From NCBI GenBank assembly GCA_965211775.1, contig OZ242974.1, positions 4,588,001 to 4,652,000 of the forward strand: a stretch of 64,000 nucleotides of DNA, in the 5' to 3' direction. The notes under the pieces are model-generated. The model was not told the origin of the DNA and ran no database searches. It saw only the letters and a list, made by a program, of their open reading frames with translations. The DNA comes from Thiodiazotropha sp040506975 (GTDB lineage Bacteria > Pseudomonadota > Gammaproteobacteria > Chromatiales > Chromatiaceae). A program made the translations under genes and the position numbers. Every line of letters starts with the position of its first letter. Position 1 is the stretch's first letter. Below are positions 45,147 through 55,049 of the stretch, piece by piece.

Positions 45147-46261
45147 CCACTCTTAAATCGCTGTAGAATTTGAATCAACCGTTCAGATACTGGTGCCAAT
45201 TTCTTCCGCATCAGTGAACCAATCGCATCGGTATTAGACAAAAACGGCCTGACGATCCCATAACCAAGACCGGACAACAGATAGAGACTGCGTATTTCTG
45301 TCTCCCGCCGGCTGACAGCGTCGCAGCAGGCAACAAATGCATCACTGCACAATCCGTCCGCTTCAGCCTCAAGCTCTTCCAGGATCAGATCGGGATCACC
45401 TGTCGGCCGAAGCGATTGCAGATATTCACGAACCACATCGAGCAGTGTCACCACAACATCCTGATTGGCCGGTTTCTCGATGACTTTCAGCACGGTGGAT
45501 ATGAAACTCTGGCCGGCTGGCGAGTGGATCCGTAACAACTGTGCGGCAAAGGGATTACCCTGTTCCGACAATGGCAGCAGCACGGCCTTCTCATGATCAG
45601 TCATAGACCCTGGCACCGACTCCACCGGCAGATCGTCCGGCAGTGCCGCGAGAAAACCCAGATAGTAGGTCGGTTTGCGTTGACAGCGCTTCCACAGACT
45701 GGCCTTCTCCCCTGCACTGATCAAACCGGGCTGCAATATCAATCTTAAGCTCTCAATGATCACCATCGATTCAGTTTCAAAGGGGAGATAGTCGAGCAGA
45801 AATCGGGCCAATTCCGGCCCCATGCTGCCGTCCACGATCCGTGGGTTATCCAGCATTCGACGCGCATTGTCAGGATCCTGGCTGATCCACCAGGCACGTC
45901 TGGCCAACTCGTCGGTTATGCCCTTGGCGCAGGTAAAGGCCACCACAGCTTCAGGCTCTCCTAGCAGCAGCAATTGCTCGAGATTATCGTCACGGGTCTG
46001 ACCCATGCGGCTCCAGCGCTTGAGATAGACGGGGTAACCGCCGGGAGAGCCCTGCACATGACCTGACAGCAGCTCACGCACTTTGCGCAGATAGAGGTCG
46101 TCACGGCAGTTGGGATTGAGGATTATTCTGGATTCGCCTCTTTCAGACAATCCAAACAGGGTCATGGAGGATTCGTCAATGCGTATCGCTTGCGGCTTGT
46201 TTGCCAGCAACACATTCAGGCGCAGCGAATCCTCACTCGTCAGCTCCATTTCAGACAACAA
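45143..46261 (-). CDS. dsrS: DsrS
   Basis: Last gene of the dsr cluster, 372 residues, soluble and without known cofactor motifs. In Allochromatium vinosum DsrS is cytoplasmic and reported to affect levels of other Dsr proteins. Family landmarks are RLNVLLANKPQAIRIDESSM (20 residues), RIILNPNCRDD and GQTRDDNLEQLLLLGEPEAV. It follows dsrR by 63 bases and is convergent with the cysteine protein at 44691. Identification rests on position plus these segments. Confidence 0.88.
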   Translation of the reverse strand: MLSEMELTSEDSLRLNVLLANKPQAIRIDESSMTLFGLSERGESRIILNPNCRDDLYLRKVRELLSGHVQGSPGGYPVYLKRWSRMGQTRDDNLEQLLLLGEPEAVVAFTCAKGITDELARRAWWISQDPDNARRMLDNPRIVDGSMGPELARFLLDYLPFETESMVIIESLRLILQPGLISAGEKASLWKRCQRKPTYYLGFLAALPDDLPVESVPGSMTDHEKAVLLPLSEQGNPFAAQLLRIHSPAGQSFISTVLKVIEKPANQDVVVTLLDVVREYLQSLRPTGDPDLILEELEAEADGLCSDAFVACCDAVSRRETEIRSLYLLSGLGYGIVRPFLSNTDAIGSLMRKKLAPVSERLIQILQRFKSG

Positions 46262-46324
46262 ATCCTGTTTCTTGCGAAGCCAACGGGAATTTCATTCCAC
46301 GCATAATCATGTTTAGGGCCTGTT

Positions 46325-46645
46325 CTATTGAACAGGTTCTTTCGGAGGCGTGTAGTTGCTGTCTTTAGGATTGATGAAAATGAATTGGCTCTCTCCATCG
46401 TCCAATTCAGCGAAGTCCATGGTTGTCTCATCGAGCAGGGAGAAATACTCAGGTTCCATAATCACACTGACCCCTTCGGAATCGAACTGAATATCGTCAT
46501 CCTTGGCATCGTCGAACCCCATCAGATAGTCAAATGAGCCATCCTCTTTCTTCTGTGCGGCGAAACGCAGGGCCATGCCTTCGGTGCCGCCCATCTTAGC
46601 CGCCTGTTGTATCTGTTGCGCTGCCCGAGGTGTTATCTTAAACAT
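46325..46645 (-). CDS. dsrR: DsrR, A-type scaffold homologue without cysteines
   Basis: 106-residue member of the IscA/SufA fold family: MFKITPRAAQQIQQAA at the start and VIMEPEYFSLLDETTMDF in the middle. The protein contains no cysteine at all, so it cannot hold an Fe-S cluster as IscA does; this agrees with what is known of DsrR in purple sulfur bacteria, where it acts after transcription on dsr expression. It lies between dsrN and dsrS. Confidence 0.92.
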   Translation of the reverse strand: MFKITPRAAQQIQQAAKMGGTEGMALRFAAQKKEDGSFDYLMGFDDAKDDDIQFDSEGVSVIMEPEYFSLLDETTMDFAELDDGESQFIFINPKDSNYTPPKEPVQ

Positions 46646-46679
46646 CTGTCACCTGTTTGAATTTTGCAGTTACAGTAGT

Positions 46680-48071
46680 TTATCCCTTGTTTTTAAACGC
46701 ATCCACATGCGCCACAAATCGCTGAACCCAATTGTTTCCGCCCACATTCCTCATATGCGTATAGCTCGCCAGCAGGTTTTTGTAGATATAACCGTCAAAC
46801 TCACCGTTGATTCCAGTGCCACGCTCCACCCGATACATGAAATCATTTTCATCACATTCAAATGACTCCAGCGATGAATAGTGGAACTCATGCGCGTGGA
46901 TCAGACGATTCGATCCATCCTCCGCCAGCTGGGGCCAAGGACCCCTGCCGGTATCGCGCAAACGCACGTAACCCCTACCCTGTGGTTTTTCGTACATCCG
47001 GGTATCAGCCGGTATCACGCCAACCATTCTACATTTTTTGGCGCCCCAGGTAAGGCTTCGGGTCAGATAGATCAAACCACCGCACTCCGCATACACCGGT
47101 CCACCCTGTTCCACAAACTCCGTGATCGCATCCCGCATCGGGCGGTTCGCCTCGAGCGCTTCCATGGCCATTTCCGGAAAGCCTCCACCTAAGAAAAGTC
47201 CATCGATTTCAGGCAGTTCATTATCGTTCAAGGTGTCGATCTCTATCAAATCCACACCCAGTGCACGAAACTTGTCCAGATCATCGGGATAATAGAAACC
47301 AAACGCCTTGTCACGTGCAATAGCGATTCTAAGAGGATTTGTTGGCAATGAATAGGATGAAGTTCTTGTGGTATCGATGGGGGGCATTGAGGATTTCGCA
47401 GCAATTTCAATCACTTTTTCAATATCGACATGCTGCTCAACGGTTTCTGCCAGCAGTTGGATAATCTGCTCTGATGTCACACTCTCATTGCTTGGAATCA
47501 ATCCCAGGTGTCGCTCATCGATCTGCAGCCGGCTGTCTGCCTGTATGGCGCCCAACACCGGAATATCCGTGTAGTGTTCGACAACCTGTATCAGCTTTGA
47601 TTGATGCCGGCTCCCCCCAACCTGATTAAGAATCACACCTGCTAATTCGATGTTCCGGTCAAATGCCTGATAACCCAACAATAACGGGGCGATGCCTCGA
47701 GTCATGCCGCGGCAGTTGATGACCAGTATCACCGGCGTGTTTAAAAAGGCCGCCATCGCTGCGTTGCTGTTGGAACCTTCGATATCCACACCATCAAAAA
47801 GCCCCTTATTACCTTCGATAAGGGCCATCTCTCTGCCACTCATATAGTTGGCGTAGTTATGTAGAATCTCGTCTCTGGTCTGTGTGTAAAAATCAAGATT
47901 ATAGCAATCCCTGCCTGCGGCGGCGGAAAGCCACAAAGGATCGATATAGTCAGGTCCTTTCTTGAATGGTTGTAGTGCGATATCACGGTTGATCAAAACT
48001 CTGACAAGACCGATCGCCAGAGTTGTCTTGCCGGAGGATTTATGGGCGGCTGATAGGTATATCGCTGACAC
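46680..48071 (-). CDS. dsrN: DsrN, sirohydrochlorin/cobyrinate a,c-diamide amidase
   Basis: CobB/CbiA-type amidase that makes the amidated sirohaem used by DsrAB. P-loop SAAHKSSGKTT at the start (dethiobiotin-synthetase-like domain), then KKGPDYIDPLW, and a C-terminal glutamine-amidotransferase domain with the nucleophile in PVYAECGGLIYLT. From GTG 48071 the length is ~463; a TTG eight codons upstream (48095) is an alternative and neither has a good ribosome site. Located between dsrP and dsrR. Confidence 0.93.
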   Translation of the reverse strand: MSAIYLSAAHKSSGKTTLAIGLVRVLINRDIALQPFKKGPDYIDPLWLSAAAGRDCYNLDFYTQTRDEILHNYANYMSGREMALIEGNKGLFDGVDIEGSNSNAAMAAFLNTPVILVINCRGMTRGIAPLLLGYQAFDRNIELAGVILNQVGGSRHQSKLIQVVEHYTDIPVLGAIQADSRLQIDERHLGLIPSNESVTSEQIIQLLAETVEQHVDIEKVIEIAAKSSMPPIDTTRTSSYSLPTNPLRIAIARDKAFGFYYPDDLDKFRALGVDLIEIDTLNDNELPEIDGLFLGGGFPEMAMEALEANRPMRDAITEFVEQGGPVYAECGGLIYLTRSLTWGAKKCRMVGVIPADTRMYEKPQGRGYVRLRDTGRGPWPQLAEDGSNRLIHAHEFHYSSLESFECDENDFMYRVERGTGINGEFDGYIYKNLLASYTHMRNVGGNNWVQRFVAHVDAFKNKG

Positions 48072-48219
48072 AGGAAACCATCGATAGAGGATCAATCACA
48101 CTCAACAGGGGCGGGCTGGTATACCCTTTACAGGAGTCCATCCTACCTTGTAGATAATAAATCCACCACCGGCAAGGCAAGCGGTGATGGATTTTTAAGC
48201 TGTAATTCGGTCTGAAGGA

Positions 48220-49407
48220 TCAGTCTTCGAGGGTTTCCGGGAATACCTTGATAATCCGCGCGCCGATCGCCACTAAACTCAGTGCTACGGCAATACCTGC
48301 GACACCCAGAGCGGCCTCGGGGAATGTGGGGACATAGTTTGCGACCTGACCATCGAAGAAGCCGGATTCGATTACCTCTTTGCCTGGAAACATGTTCATT
48401 GGGTAAGCCTGTCCCCCTATGACGATGATATAGATCTGAAAGAATCCTCCGATGAGCACGGCAACCGAGGCTACCGCGATTGCCCAGCGGGACTTTTCAA
48501 AGGCAGGCGAATAGATCAGAAAAAGCGGAATAATGCTGCCAATGAGTATCTGGCCAATCCAAAACATCACTGTATAGATACCGCCATCCAACAGGATGAA
48601 GCGCTCGATGCCATGATGCTGGGTTGCATAGAGATTCGTCAGATTATAGGCCAACACGAAATAGAGCACCGCGCCGACAAACACGCCGAGCAGGTTTTTA
48701 AGCCGGGTCAGGCGCAGATCGCCAAGTTCTCTGTCGCCCCACATATAGGCGGCGATAAGGGTAATTATAAAGAAAGCCAAGCCGTAACTGAAAGACATGA
48801 TGACGAACATCGGCGCCATGATAGCCGCATCGTATGCCTCGCGAGCCACCAGGAAGCCGAAAATGGACCCGGTACCTGTGGTGAGGGCAATGCGCCAGAA
48901 GAAGGCGGCAAAGCCCAACGGACGCTTGAATCTCTCCATGCCGCGATCGATCATCGTCCAGAGGTAGACAGCGACTATGGCAATGAATCCGCTGTAGAGG
49001 ATAACGTTCCACGCAAATATCGACTTGAAATTATACTCCGTCATGGCAACGATCAAGCGGTCGGGCCTGCCAAGATCGAGAACCAGCACCATCAAGCCGC
49101 CTACCAGCAGCCCGATCGCCAAAAGGCCGGAAAAGCGACCCAACGGTTTGTACAGTGGACCGCCGAAAACAGAGCCGATGGAGGCGACGTTCAATGCGCC
49201 CGATGCGGCCACGATCAGAAAGATGGCGAAGACGTGTGGCAGGCCCCACACGATCTGGTTGGACATGCCGGTGACCCAGTGGCCCTGATGTTCCATGAAA
49301 TAGGCAGCGCCCAGACCCACGGCGATAAACGCACCGAGCAGTGCCAAGCCCATCCAGAAGCGGACAGGTGAGCCGCAGTAGAGCTCGCGGTAGTACATCT
49401 TACTCAT
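48220..49407 (-). CDS. dsrP: DsrP, NrfD-type integral membrane subunit of DsrMKJOP
   Basis: 395-residue protein with about ten membrane helices, of the NrfD/PsrC family, which exchanges electrons with quinone. Landmarks: YCGSPVRFWMGLALLG near the start and GGQAYPMNMFPGKEV near the end. It is the likely quinone-side partner of DsrJ and DsrO. It begins 22 bases after dsrO. Confidence 0.96.
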   Translation of the reverse strand: MSKMYYRELYCGSPVRFWMGLALLGAFIAVGLGAAYFMEHQGHWVTGMSNQIVWGLPHVFAIFLIVAASGALNVASIGSVFGGPLYKPLGRFSGLLAIGLLVGGLMVLVLDLGRPDRLIVAMTEYNFKSIFAWNVILYSGFIAIVAVYLWTMIDRGMERFKRPLGFAAFFWRIALTTGTGSIFGFLVAREAYDAAIMAPMFVIMSFSYGLAFFIITLIAAYMWGDRELGDLRLTRLKNLLGVFVGAVLYFVLAYNLTNLYATQHHGIERFILLDGGIYTVMFWIGQILIGSIIPLFLIYSPAFEKSRWAIAVASVAVLIGGFFQIYIIVIGGQAYPMNMFPGKEVIESGFFDGQVANYVPTFPEAALGVAGIAVALSLVAIGARIIKVFPETLED

Positions 49408-49429
49408 ATGATTCCAAGCTCCCTACAGA

Positions 49430-50182
49430 TCACAGGTTGAGGTAACGAACACCGGTATTCAACTCGAGGTCGGCCCGGATCTGTACTGAGTTGCGAGATT
49501 TGAGAAGCCGACTGATTTCACTGTTCGGATCCTTCAAATCACCAAATAAAATCGCTGAATGACCCTCCTTGTCGCATGCCTCCTGGCAGGCCGTCTGCAT
49601 AACACCGGCATCAATCCTGTGTACACAAAGGGTGCAGGACTCGACACATCCCTTGCCGCGGGGCGCATTCACCGATTGATCAGTCAGTGCCTCATGCACG
49701 AAGGAGCGTGCCTTGTAGGGACACGCCATCATACAGTAGCGACAACCGATACAACGGTGGCGGTCGACAAGCACGACACCATCAATCCGCTTGAAAGATG
49801 CATTGGTGGGACAGACATCGACGCATGGAGGGTGTTCACAATGCTGGCACATCATAACCAGGCGATTAACATGGCCGGTCTGTTTGTCCTTCAGTTTGAC
49901 CGGACGGATCCAGACCGCGTCAGTCGCTGGCCTGTCATACCCGGTCAGGCCATGCTCGTTGTTACAGGCTTCAACACAGGCACTGCAACCCTCGGCACAC
50001 TTATTGGCATCGATCAGCATGCCCCAGCGGTGATTGCCGGATGCCCCCGAAGGTGCATCATCTGTTTCGCTCGCAGCGTGTAAAATGACACCAGGCGCCA
50101 GGGTCAGCGCCCCGGCAGCTGCTACGGTTCCGCCGATAAACTGGCGGCGGTCTGCACTCGGCTGGTCACTCTTATTGCTCAT
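49430..50182 (-). CDS. dsrO: DsrO, periplasmic four-cluster ferredoxin of DsrMKJOP
   Basis: 250-residue Fe-S protein exported by Tat (DRRQFIGGTVAAAGALTLAP). Four cysteine sets for [4Fe-4S] clusters are visible: CAEGCSACVEAC, CQHCEHPPCVDVCP, CIGCRYCMMACP and CVESCTLCVHR...C. ATG 50182 follows dsrJ by only two bases; upstream in-frame codons belong to the dsrJ overlap. Middle gene of dsrJOP. Confidence 0.96.
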   Translation of the reverse strand: MSNKSDQPSADRRQFIGGTVAAAGALTLAPGVILHAASETDDAPSGASGNHRWGMLIDANKCAEGCSACVEACNNEHGLTGYDRPATDAVWIRPVKLKDKQTGHVNRLVMMCQHCEHPPCVDVCPTNASFKRIDGVVLVDRHRCIGCRYCMMACPYKARSFVHEALTDQSVNAPRGKGCVESCTLCVHRIDAGVMQTACQEACDKEGHSAILFGDLKDPNSEISRLLKSRNSVQIRADLELNTGVRYLNL

Positions 50183-50184
50183 GA

Positions 50185-50655
50185 TCAGTCTCTCTGTCTG
50201 CCAGCAGGCTGTTGCACATCCCGGACATGGGTATGCGCATCCGAATGGTAACCAAGCGAATCCCCCCCTCCACTCTCCATCGGTGTCGTACGATGACACT
50301 GAAAACAAGCGGGGCTCACCGCAACGTAACCGTGACAGGCCTGGCAAAATTCGCCTTCACTGGTGACCGATACAGCCTGGCCGCTGGAATCCCTTGAGGC
50401 GTGGCAATCGATGCACTCGGAAAGACTGTATTTCAAATCACGCATTCCATCCCTAACCGTATCGTCCCTGCTATGCTGGAGAAAATCCATATGGTTGCGA
50501 CGTATCTCGTCGGTCGGCGCCACACAGTTATCCAACGAGGCCGCCTTGGAATTTTTGGTTACATATCGACTCTCACCGATGGCCTGCATGGCGGGTAACA
50601 GCAGACCGGCCAGCAGTATGATGAGGAGTCTTTTGCTGATGAGAGAACTACGCAT
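50185..50655 (-). CDS. dsrJ: DsrJ, periplasmic trihaem cytochrome c of DsrMKJOP
   Basis: 156 residues with an uncleaved or cleaved N-terminal hydrophobic segment (about 7-24) and three haem c sites: CIDCH (81-85), CQACH (104-108) and CFQCH (117-121). C44 in LDNCVAPTDE corresponds to the cysteine that serves as an unusual haem ligand in A. vinosum DsrJ. Just eight bases after dsrL and two before dsrO. Confidence 0.96.
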   Translation of the reverse strand: MRSSLISKRLLIILLAGLLLPAMQAIGESRYVTKNSKAASLDNCVAPTDEIRRNHMDFLQHSRDDTVRDGMRDLKYSLSECIDCHASRDSSGQAVSVTSEGEFCQACHGYVAVSPACFQCHRTTPMESGGGDSLGYHSDAHTHVRDVQQPAGRQRD

Positions 50656-50663
50656 CTCAGCTC

Positions 50664-52610
50664 CTATTCACCTAACCCCATCTGGATATATCCTGTGGGA
50701 CAAACGTCGGTGCAAACATGGCAACCGATACACTTGTTGTAATCGGTATCAACATATCGACCGGTGGTCGATTCCGCTTTCTTGACCCGGAAGACCGCGT
50801 CCTGCGGGCAGAACACGATGCAGTTGTCGCACTCGAAGCACATGCCGCAGCTCATGCAACGCTTGGCTTCTTCCTGTACCTGCTCCTGATTCAGACCGTT
50901 CATGCGCTCCTTGAAGTGGTGCAGTACTTGATCTGCTGTAGGCACATCTTCGGAACGCAGTAGGCGCGGTGTGAAAGAGAAGTGCCCGAGGAACAGATCA
51001 TTAGCTGGAATCACTTCCTGGTGAGAACGGTCTTCATAATTATGCACCGCATACTTGGCATCGCTGGTGCCGCGCATGTCGCCTTCGCTGCTATCAAAGG
51101 CCTCGGGTTCCAGGTGGGCCTCTTTCAGTTTGTCCAGGAGGTCGAAATGGTGCACATCGACCTTCGGACGCTTGGCAAGTTCTTTGTTGGCCAAATAGGC
51201 ATCGATACTCTCGCAGGCGATAGAGGCCTGACCGATGGCGGTGGTCAACAGGTGAGGACGAACGATATCGCCGGCCACGAAGTGACCTTCCCTACCTGGA
51301 ACCTGATAAAACTTGTCAGCGTCCATCAGGTTTTTGTCGTTGGCCATCTCTTCCAGACCTTCCATATCGGCGCTCTGACCAATCGCTGAAACGATGAGAT
51401 CGGCCTCCAATATGCGTTCCGTACCCTCGGTTGGAATCGGAGTCATGCCATCCATGGTGCAGTCGCACACCTTGAGTCCTGTGGCGCGGCCATCATCACC
51501 GACAATCACTTCCAACGGCATCACACCGTCCAGGATCTCACAACCCTCGTGCAGCGCATCGTGTATCTCGTGCTGTGCAGCAAACATCTTGTCCTTGGTG
51601 AACAGGGATGTCAGTGTCGCGTCGGCAGGCGCTGCCCCTTCGGCCAGTGCATCGTCCTGGTTCATGCCGGTATCGAGTACGACGTCTTCAGGATTACCGG
51701 CTGCACTGTTCGCACCCAGGCGTCTAGCCACAGAGATTACGTCGATAGAGGTGTCACCGCCACCGATACAGACCACTTTGGCAGCGGTTACTTTCATGCG
51801 GCCTTCATTGAAGGCCTTGAGGAAAGCCACACCGGATACGCAATTGGGGGTACCGACCCAACCATCCACCGGCAGGTCGCGGCCATTCTGGCACCCAAGC
51901 GCCCAGAGGATTGCATCGTGCTCTTTTTCGATATCGGCTACGGGAACATCGGAGCCGACCTTGACACCGGCCCGGATCTCAACGCCCATATCGACGATAC
52001 GTTGGATTTCCGCCTGCAGTTTGTCGCGCGGGATACGATAGTTCGGAATACCGTAGCGCATCATACCGCCAAGCTCGGGATCCTTCTCAAAGACGGTCAC
52101 GGCATGACCCATCTTACGCAGTTGAAAAGCAGCCGCCATACCGGCGGGACCACCACCGATTACAGCCACCCTCTTACCGGTATCAGCGCCCGGAGTGAAT
52201 TTGAAACCCTTCTCGATAGCGGTATCACCGATGTATTGTTCAACAGCGTTGATACCTACGAAGTCCTCGACCTCGTTACGGTTACAGCCATCCTGACAAG
52301 GCGCCGGACATACTCTGCCCATCATGGAAGGAAAGGGATTGGCCTCTACAGCACGCTCGAATGCATACTGCTCCCACTCCAGGCCTTCGGAAGGCTTTTC
52401 CTGTTCACGCACGATTGCCAGCCAACCGCGGATATCGTGGCCGGAGGGGCAACCGCCCTGGCAAGGTGGTGTGCGATTGATATAGGTAGGGCACTTATAG
52501 GAGGTGTCTTCAAGGAAGATTTTATCACCCCAGTCATCCCACTGGTTTTCACCGTCTTCAAAGCGGCGCCAAGTAATCTGTTTTTTCATCTCTTCACTAG
52601 GAGTTGCCAT
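50664..52610 (-). CDS. dsrL: DsrL, iron-sulfur flavoprotein NAD(P)H:acceptor oxidoreductase
   Basis: 648-residue protein of the glutamate-synthase-small-subunit type. An N-terminal Fe-S part (CQGGCPSGHD; GRVCPAPCQDGCNR), a FAD site VIGGGPAGMAAA, an NAD(P) site CIGGGDTSID, and a C-terminal ferredoxin domain (CMSCGMCFECDNC...CP and CIGCHVCTDVCP). In sulfur oxidisers it takes electrons from DsrAB during sulfide-to-sulfite oxidation and reduces NAD+, and is a marker of the oxidative Dsr pathway. Upstream: dsrK, 78-base gap. Confidence 0.97.
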   Translation of the reverse strand: MATPSEEMKKQITWRRFEDGENQWDDWGDKIFLEDTSYKCPTYINRTPPCQGGCPSGHDIRGWLAIVREQEKPSEGLEWEQYAFERAVEANPFPSMMGRVCPAPCQDGCNRNEVEDFVGINAVEQYIGDTAIEKGFKFTPGADTGKRVAVIGGGPAGMAAAFQLRKMGHAVTVFEKDPELGGMMRYGIPNYRIPRDKLQAEIQRIVDMGVEIRAGVKVGSDVPVADIEKEHDAILWALGCQNGRDLPVDGWVGTPNCVSGVAFLKAFNEGRMKVTAAKVVCIGGGDTSIDVISVARRLGANSAAGNPEDVVLDTGMNQDDALAEGAAPADATLTSLFTKDKMFAAQHEIHDALHEGCEILDGVMPLEVIVGDDGRATGLKVCDCTMDGMTPIPTEGTERILEADLIVSAIGQSADMEGLEEMANDKNLMDADKFYQVPGREGHFVAGDIVRPHLLTTAIGQASIACESIDAYLANKELAKRPKVDVHHFDLLDKLKEAHLEPEAFDSSEGDMRGTSDAKYAVHNYEDRSHQEVIPANDLFLGHFSFTPRLLRSEDVPTADQVLHHFKERMNGLNQEQVQEEAKRCMSCGMCFECDNCIVFCPQDAVFRVKKAESTTGRYVDTDYNKCIGCHVCTDVCPTGYIQMGLGE

Positions 52611-52688
52611 TTTCAGTCTCCTCTTGGAACTTGTCTTGGTCGTGCCCTACCCAGGGTAGGAATCGTAGTTTGCGCTAGTTATCGTGTT

Positions 52689-54230
52689 CTATTCATCATC
52701 TTCGTCTTCGCCGTAACCGGGAGCCTCCTCGGGCGGCGTCTTTCTGTTCATCACAATTGCATTACTCACCAGCTGATGAACACTGACGATCTGAAACATA
52801 TCCATGCCGTAATAGGGGAACACCTTGCTGAACTGGCTCTTGCATATGGCGCAGATTGCCGCAAGGTGAGTAACGCCCTTCTCGTCCATGACGTTCTTGA
52901 ATGCGGTCATTCGCGGCTTGGCGCCCTTCACCCGGACCTCCATCAGGTCGTCGGTCAGCAGACCGCCGCCACCGCCGCAGCAGAAGGTGCGCTCATGGAT
53001 GGTGTCCCACTCCATGTCGTGGTAGTTGTTGACAACCGCCTTGATCACCTTGCGGGGTATCTCGAACTGACCGCCCGGCTTGTCGCCCATGCGCGATGCG
53101 CGGGCCACGTTGCAGGAGTCGTGGAAGGTGATCGACATATCGTCGTTCTCAGACTTGTCGAACTCCAGGGTGCCCTGCTCTATCTCATTCAGGGTGAACT
53201 CGCAGATGTGCTGCGGCACCGGATAGTCGGGGTTGAGAAAATCGAACGGTCCTGCCAGTGTATTCAAAAAGCTGTAGGCGATACGCCAGGCGTGCCCGCA
53301 TTCTCCGAAGACAATGCGCTTCACTCCCAACTCCAACGCCGCCTCGCGTATCCGCAGGGAGACGCGACGCATGTTCTCGTAGCTACCGATAAACATGCCG
53401 AAGTTGCCTGCCTCGGAGGCCTTGGTGCTGAGCGTCCAGCTGACACCCGCTTCGTGAAAGACCTTGCCGTAACCGATCAAACCGTCCACATGGGGCTCAG
53501 CGAAAAAGTCAGCTGAAGGTGTCACGAGTAGAATTTCAGCGCCTTTTACGTCCAGCGGATATTTGACCGCTACATCGGTCTCCTCCCAGACGTCCTCTTC
53601 CAGACCCTCAAGGGTGTCTTCAATGGCAGGTCCTGGCAGTCCCAGATTGTTACCAATCTTGTGGACCTTGCCGATGATCTCGTTGCAGTATTTCTGTCCG
53701 ATGCCGATGGAGTCGAGTATCTCCCTGGCCGCCATCGAGATCTCCGCGGTATCGATGCCATAGGGACAGAAGACCGAACAGCGACGGCACTGGGAGCACT
53801 GATGAAAATAGCTGTACCAGTCGTCGACCACCTCTTCGGTGAGATCCACCGCACCGACCAGCTTGGGAAAGTACTTGCCGGCGAAGGTGAAATAGCGGCG
53901 ATAGACCTTACGCAGCAGATCCTGCCTACCCACCGGCATATTTTTCGGATCTTGCGTACCGATATAGTAGTGGCATTTGTCGGTACAGGAACCGCACTTC
54001 ACACAGGCATCCATGAACACCCGGAATGAACGATAGCGGCTCAACAGATCGCCCATCTTGTCGACGGCGACCTCCTTCCAATTCTCCACCTTTTCACCAG
54101 GAAAGCCCAAAGCCTCCTGATGTTCGGGCTTGGCCACGAAGCAGGTGATATGCTCCATGGTACCGTCAACCAGTTTCGGAACCTCGATGAATTCTGTCAG
54201 TTCCGGTGTTTCAAACTCAGCTCCAGCCAT
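52689..54230 (-). CDS. dsrK: DsrK, heterodisulfide-reductase-like catalytic subunit of DsrMKJOP
   Basis: 513 residues, cytoplasmic and membrane-bound. Two ferredoxin cluster sets at ~75-165 (CVKCGSCTDKCHYY; CSQCRRCSVFCPYG) and the CCG-type site for the special cubane cluster (HDSCNVARASR; RTFCCGGGGG; CAICKSQF). It is homologous to HdrD and is thought to act on the DsrC trisulfide/disulfide. It lies 18 bases after dsrM. Confidence 0.97.
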   Translation of the reverse strand: MAGAEFETPELTEFIEVPKLVDGTMEHITCFVAKPEHQEALGFPGEKVENWKEVAVDKMGDLLSRYRSFRVFMDACVKCGSCTDKCHYYIGTQDPKNMPVGRQDLLRKVYRRYFTFAGKYFPKLVGAVDLTEEVVDDWYSYFHQCSQCRRCSVFCPYGIDTAEISMAAREILDSIGIGQKYCNEIIGKVHKIGNNLGLPGPAIEDTLEGLEEDVWEETDVAVKYPLDVKGAEILLVTPSADFFAEPHVDGLIGYGKVFHEAGVSWTLSTKASEAGNFGMFIGSYENMRRVSLRIREAALELGVKRIVFGECGHAWRIAYSFLNTLAGPFDFLNPDYPVPQHICEFTLNEIEQGTLEFDKSENDDMSITFHDSCNVARASRMGDKPGGQFEIPRKVIKAVVNNYHDMEWDTIHERTFCCGGGGGLLTDDLMEVRVKGAKPRMTAFKNVMDEKGVTHLAAICAICKSQFSKVFPYYGMDMFQIVSVHQLVSNAIVMNRKTPPEEAPGYGEDEDDE

Positions 54231-54248
54231 TTGTAAACCTCATAGGCC

Positions 54249-54971
54249 TTAGGATTCTTCGAGCTTTCTTGCCCAATCAACCAGATGGCGTTTTTCACGC
54301 GGATTGTCCACCTGATTACGGGTTGGGCTGAAAAAGACACCCGGTATGTGCAGCAATTTACTGAACGGCAGAAGCAGCATCAGTACCGCCACCAGGGACA
54401 GATGAACAAGCAGAACCGGGTCCATGGGAAGATCGCCGCCGCTGAATGTCCAGAAACCGGTAAAGAACTGCTTAACGGCAACCACATCAGTATGGATCAG
54501 GAATGTCATAGTCGCACCGCTCAGGCCGATAAAAATCAGCAACAGCAGCCAAAGAAAATCGGATGGAGAAGAGATGTAGCGGACGCGATCGACGAATATT
54601 CTCCGGATCAGCAGTCCGGCAAGCCCTGCAATCATGGCAAAGGCCGCATATTTACCAAAGGGTTGAATCAATTGTATCGGCAGCCACACAGGGTCGATAA
54701 AATAACGGACATGCCGCGCGAGAACCAGAAACAGCCCCATGTGAAACATCCAGGAAAAGACCCAGGTCCACTTGGTGCTCTTGAACAAACTCTCAAAAAA
54801 AACGACTTCGCGAAACATCCGTAGAACCACACCAGTCTGATTGACAGGCGCCGGTGTGGTCGGAATCTTTAATGGAGCAGGCGTTCTGGCGTACTGGACG
54901 ATTTTCCTGGCCAGTCCAAGGACAAGAACTAAGGTCGCTACGATAAACAGCAACGCGTAGGCAGATGACAT
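54249..54971 (-). CDS. dsrM: DsrM, membrane dihaem cytochrome b of DsrMKJOP
   Basis: 240-residue NarI-like protein with five membrane helices. Candidate haem b ligands are the histidines of SWMFHMGLFLVLARHVRYF and of SKLLHIPGVFFSPTRN. It transfers electrons between quinone and DsrK. Start MSSAYALLFIVATL; 78 bases separate it from dsrC and no terminator is visible between them. Confidence 0.95.
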   Translation of the reverse strand: MSSAYALLFIVATLVLVLGLARKIVQYARTPAPLKIPTTPAPVNQTGVVLRMFREVVFFESLFKSTKWTWVFSWMFHMGLFLVLARHVRYFIDPVWLPIQLIQPFGKYAAFAMIAGLAGLLIRRIFVDRVRYISSPSDFLWLLLLIFIGLSGATMTFLIHTDVVAVKQFFTGFWTFSGGDLPMDPVLLVHLSLVAVLMLLLPFSKLLHIPGVFFSPTRNQVDNPREKRHLVDWARKLEES

Positions 54972-55049
54972 ATTCCTGCATTCCTCAAAAAGTGATCAGG
55001 TGGTTTGCGACGGAGGAACGCTATGTACCTCCATCGCAAGCACGTGCTT

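Noticed and set aside
51549..53516. 655-codon plus-strand open frame opposite dsrL and dsrK
   Set aside because: It is antisense to two certain genes; its translation has no family character and reflects the codon bias of the true strand.
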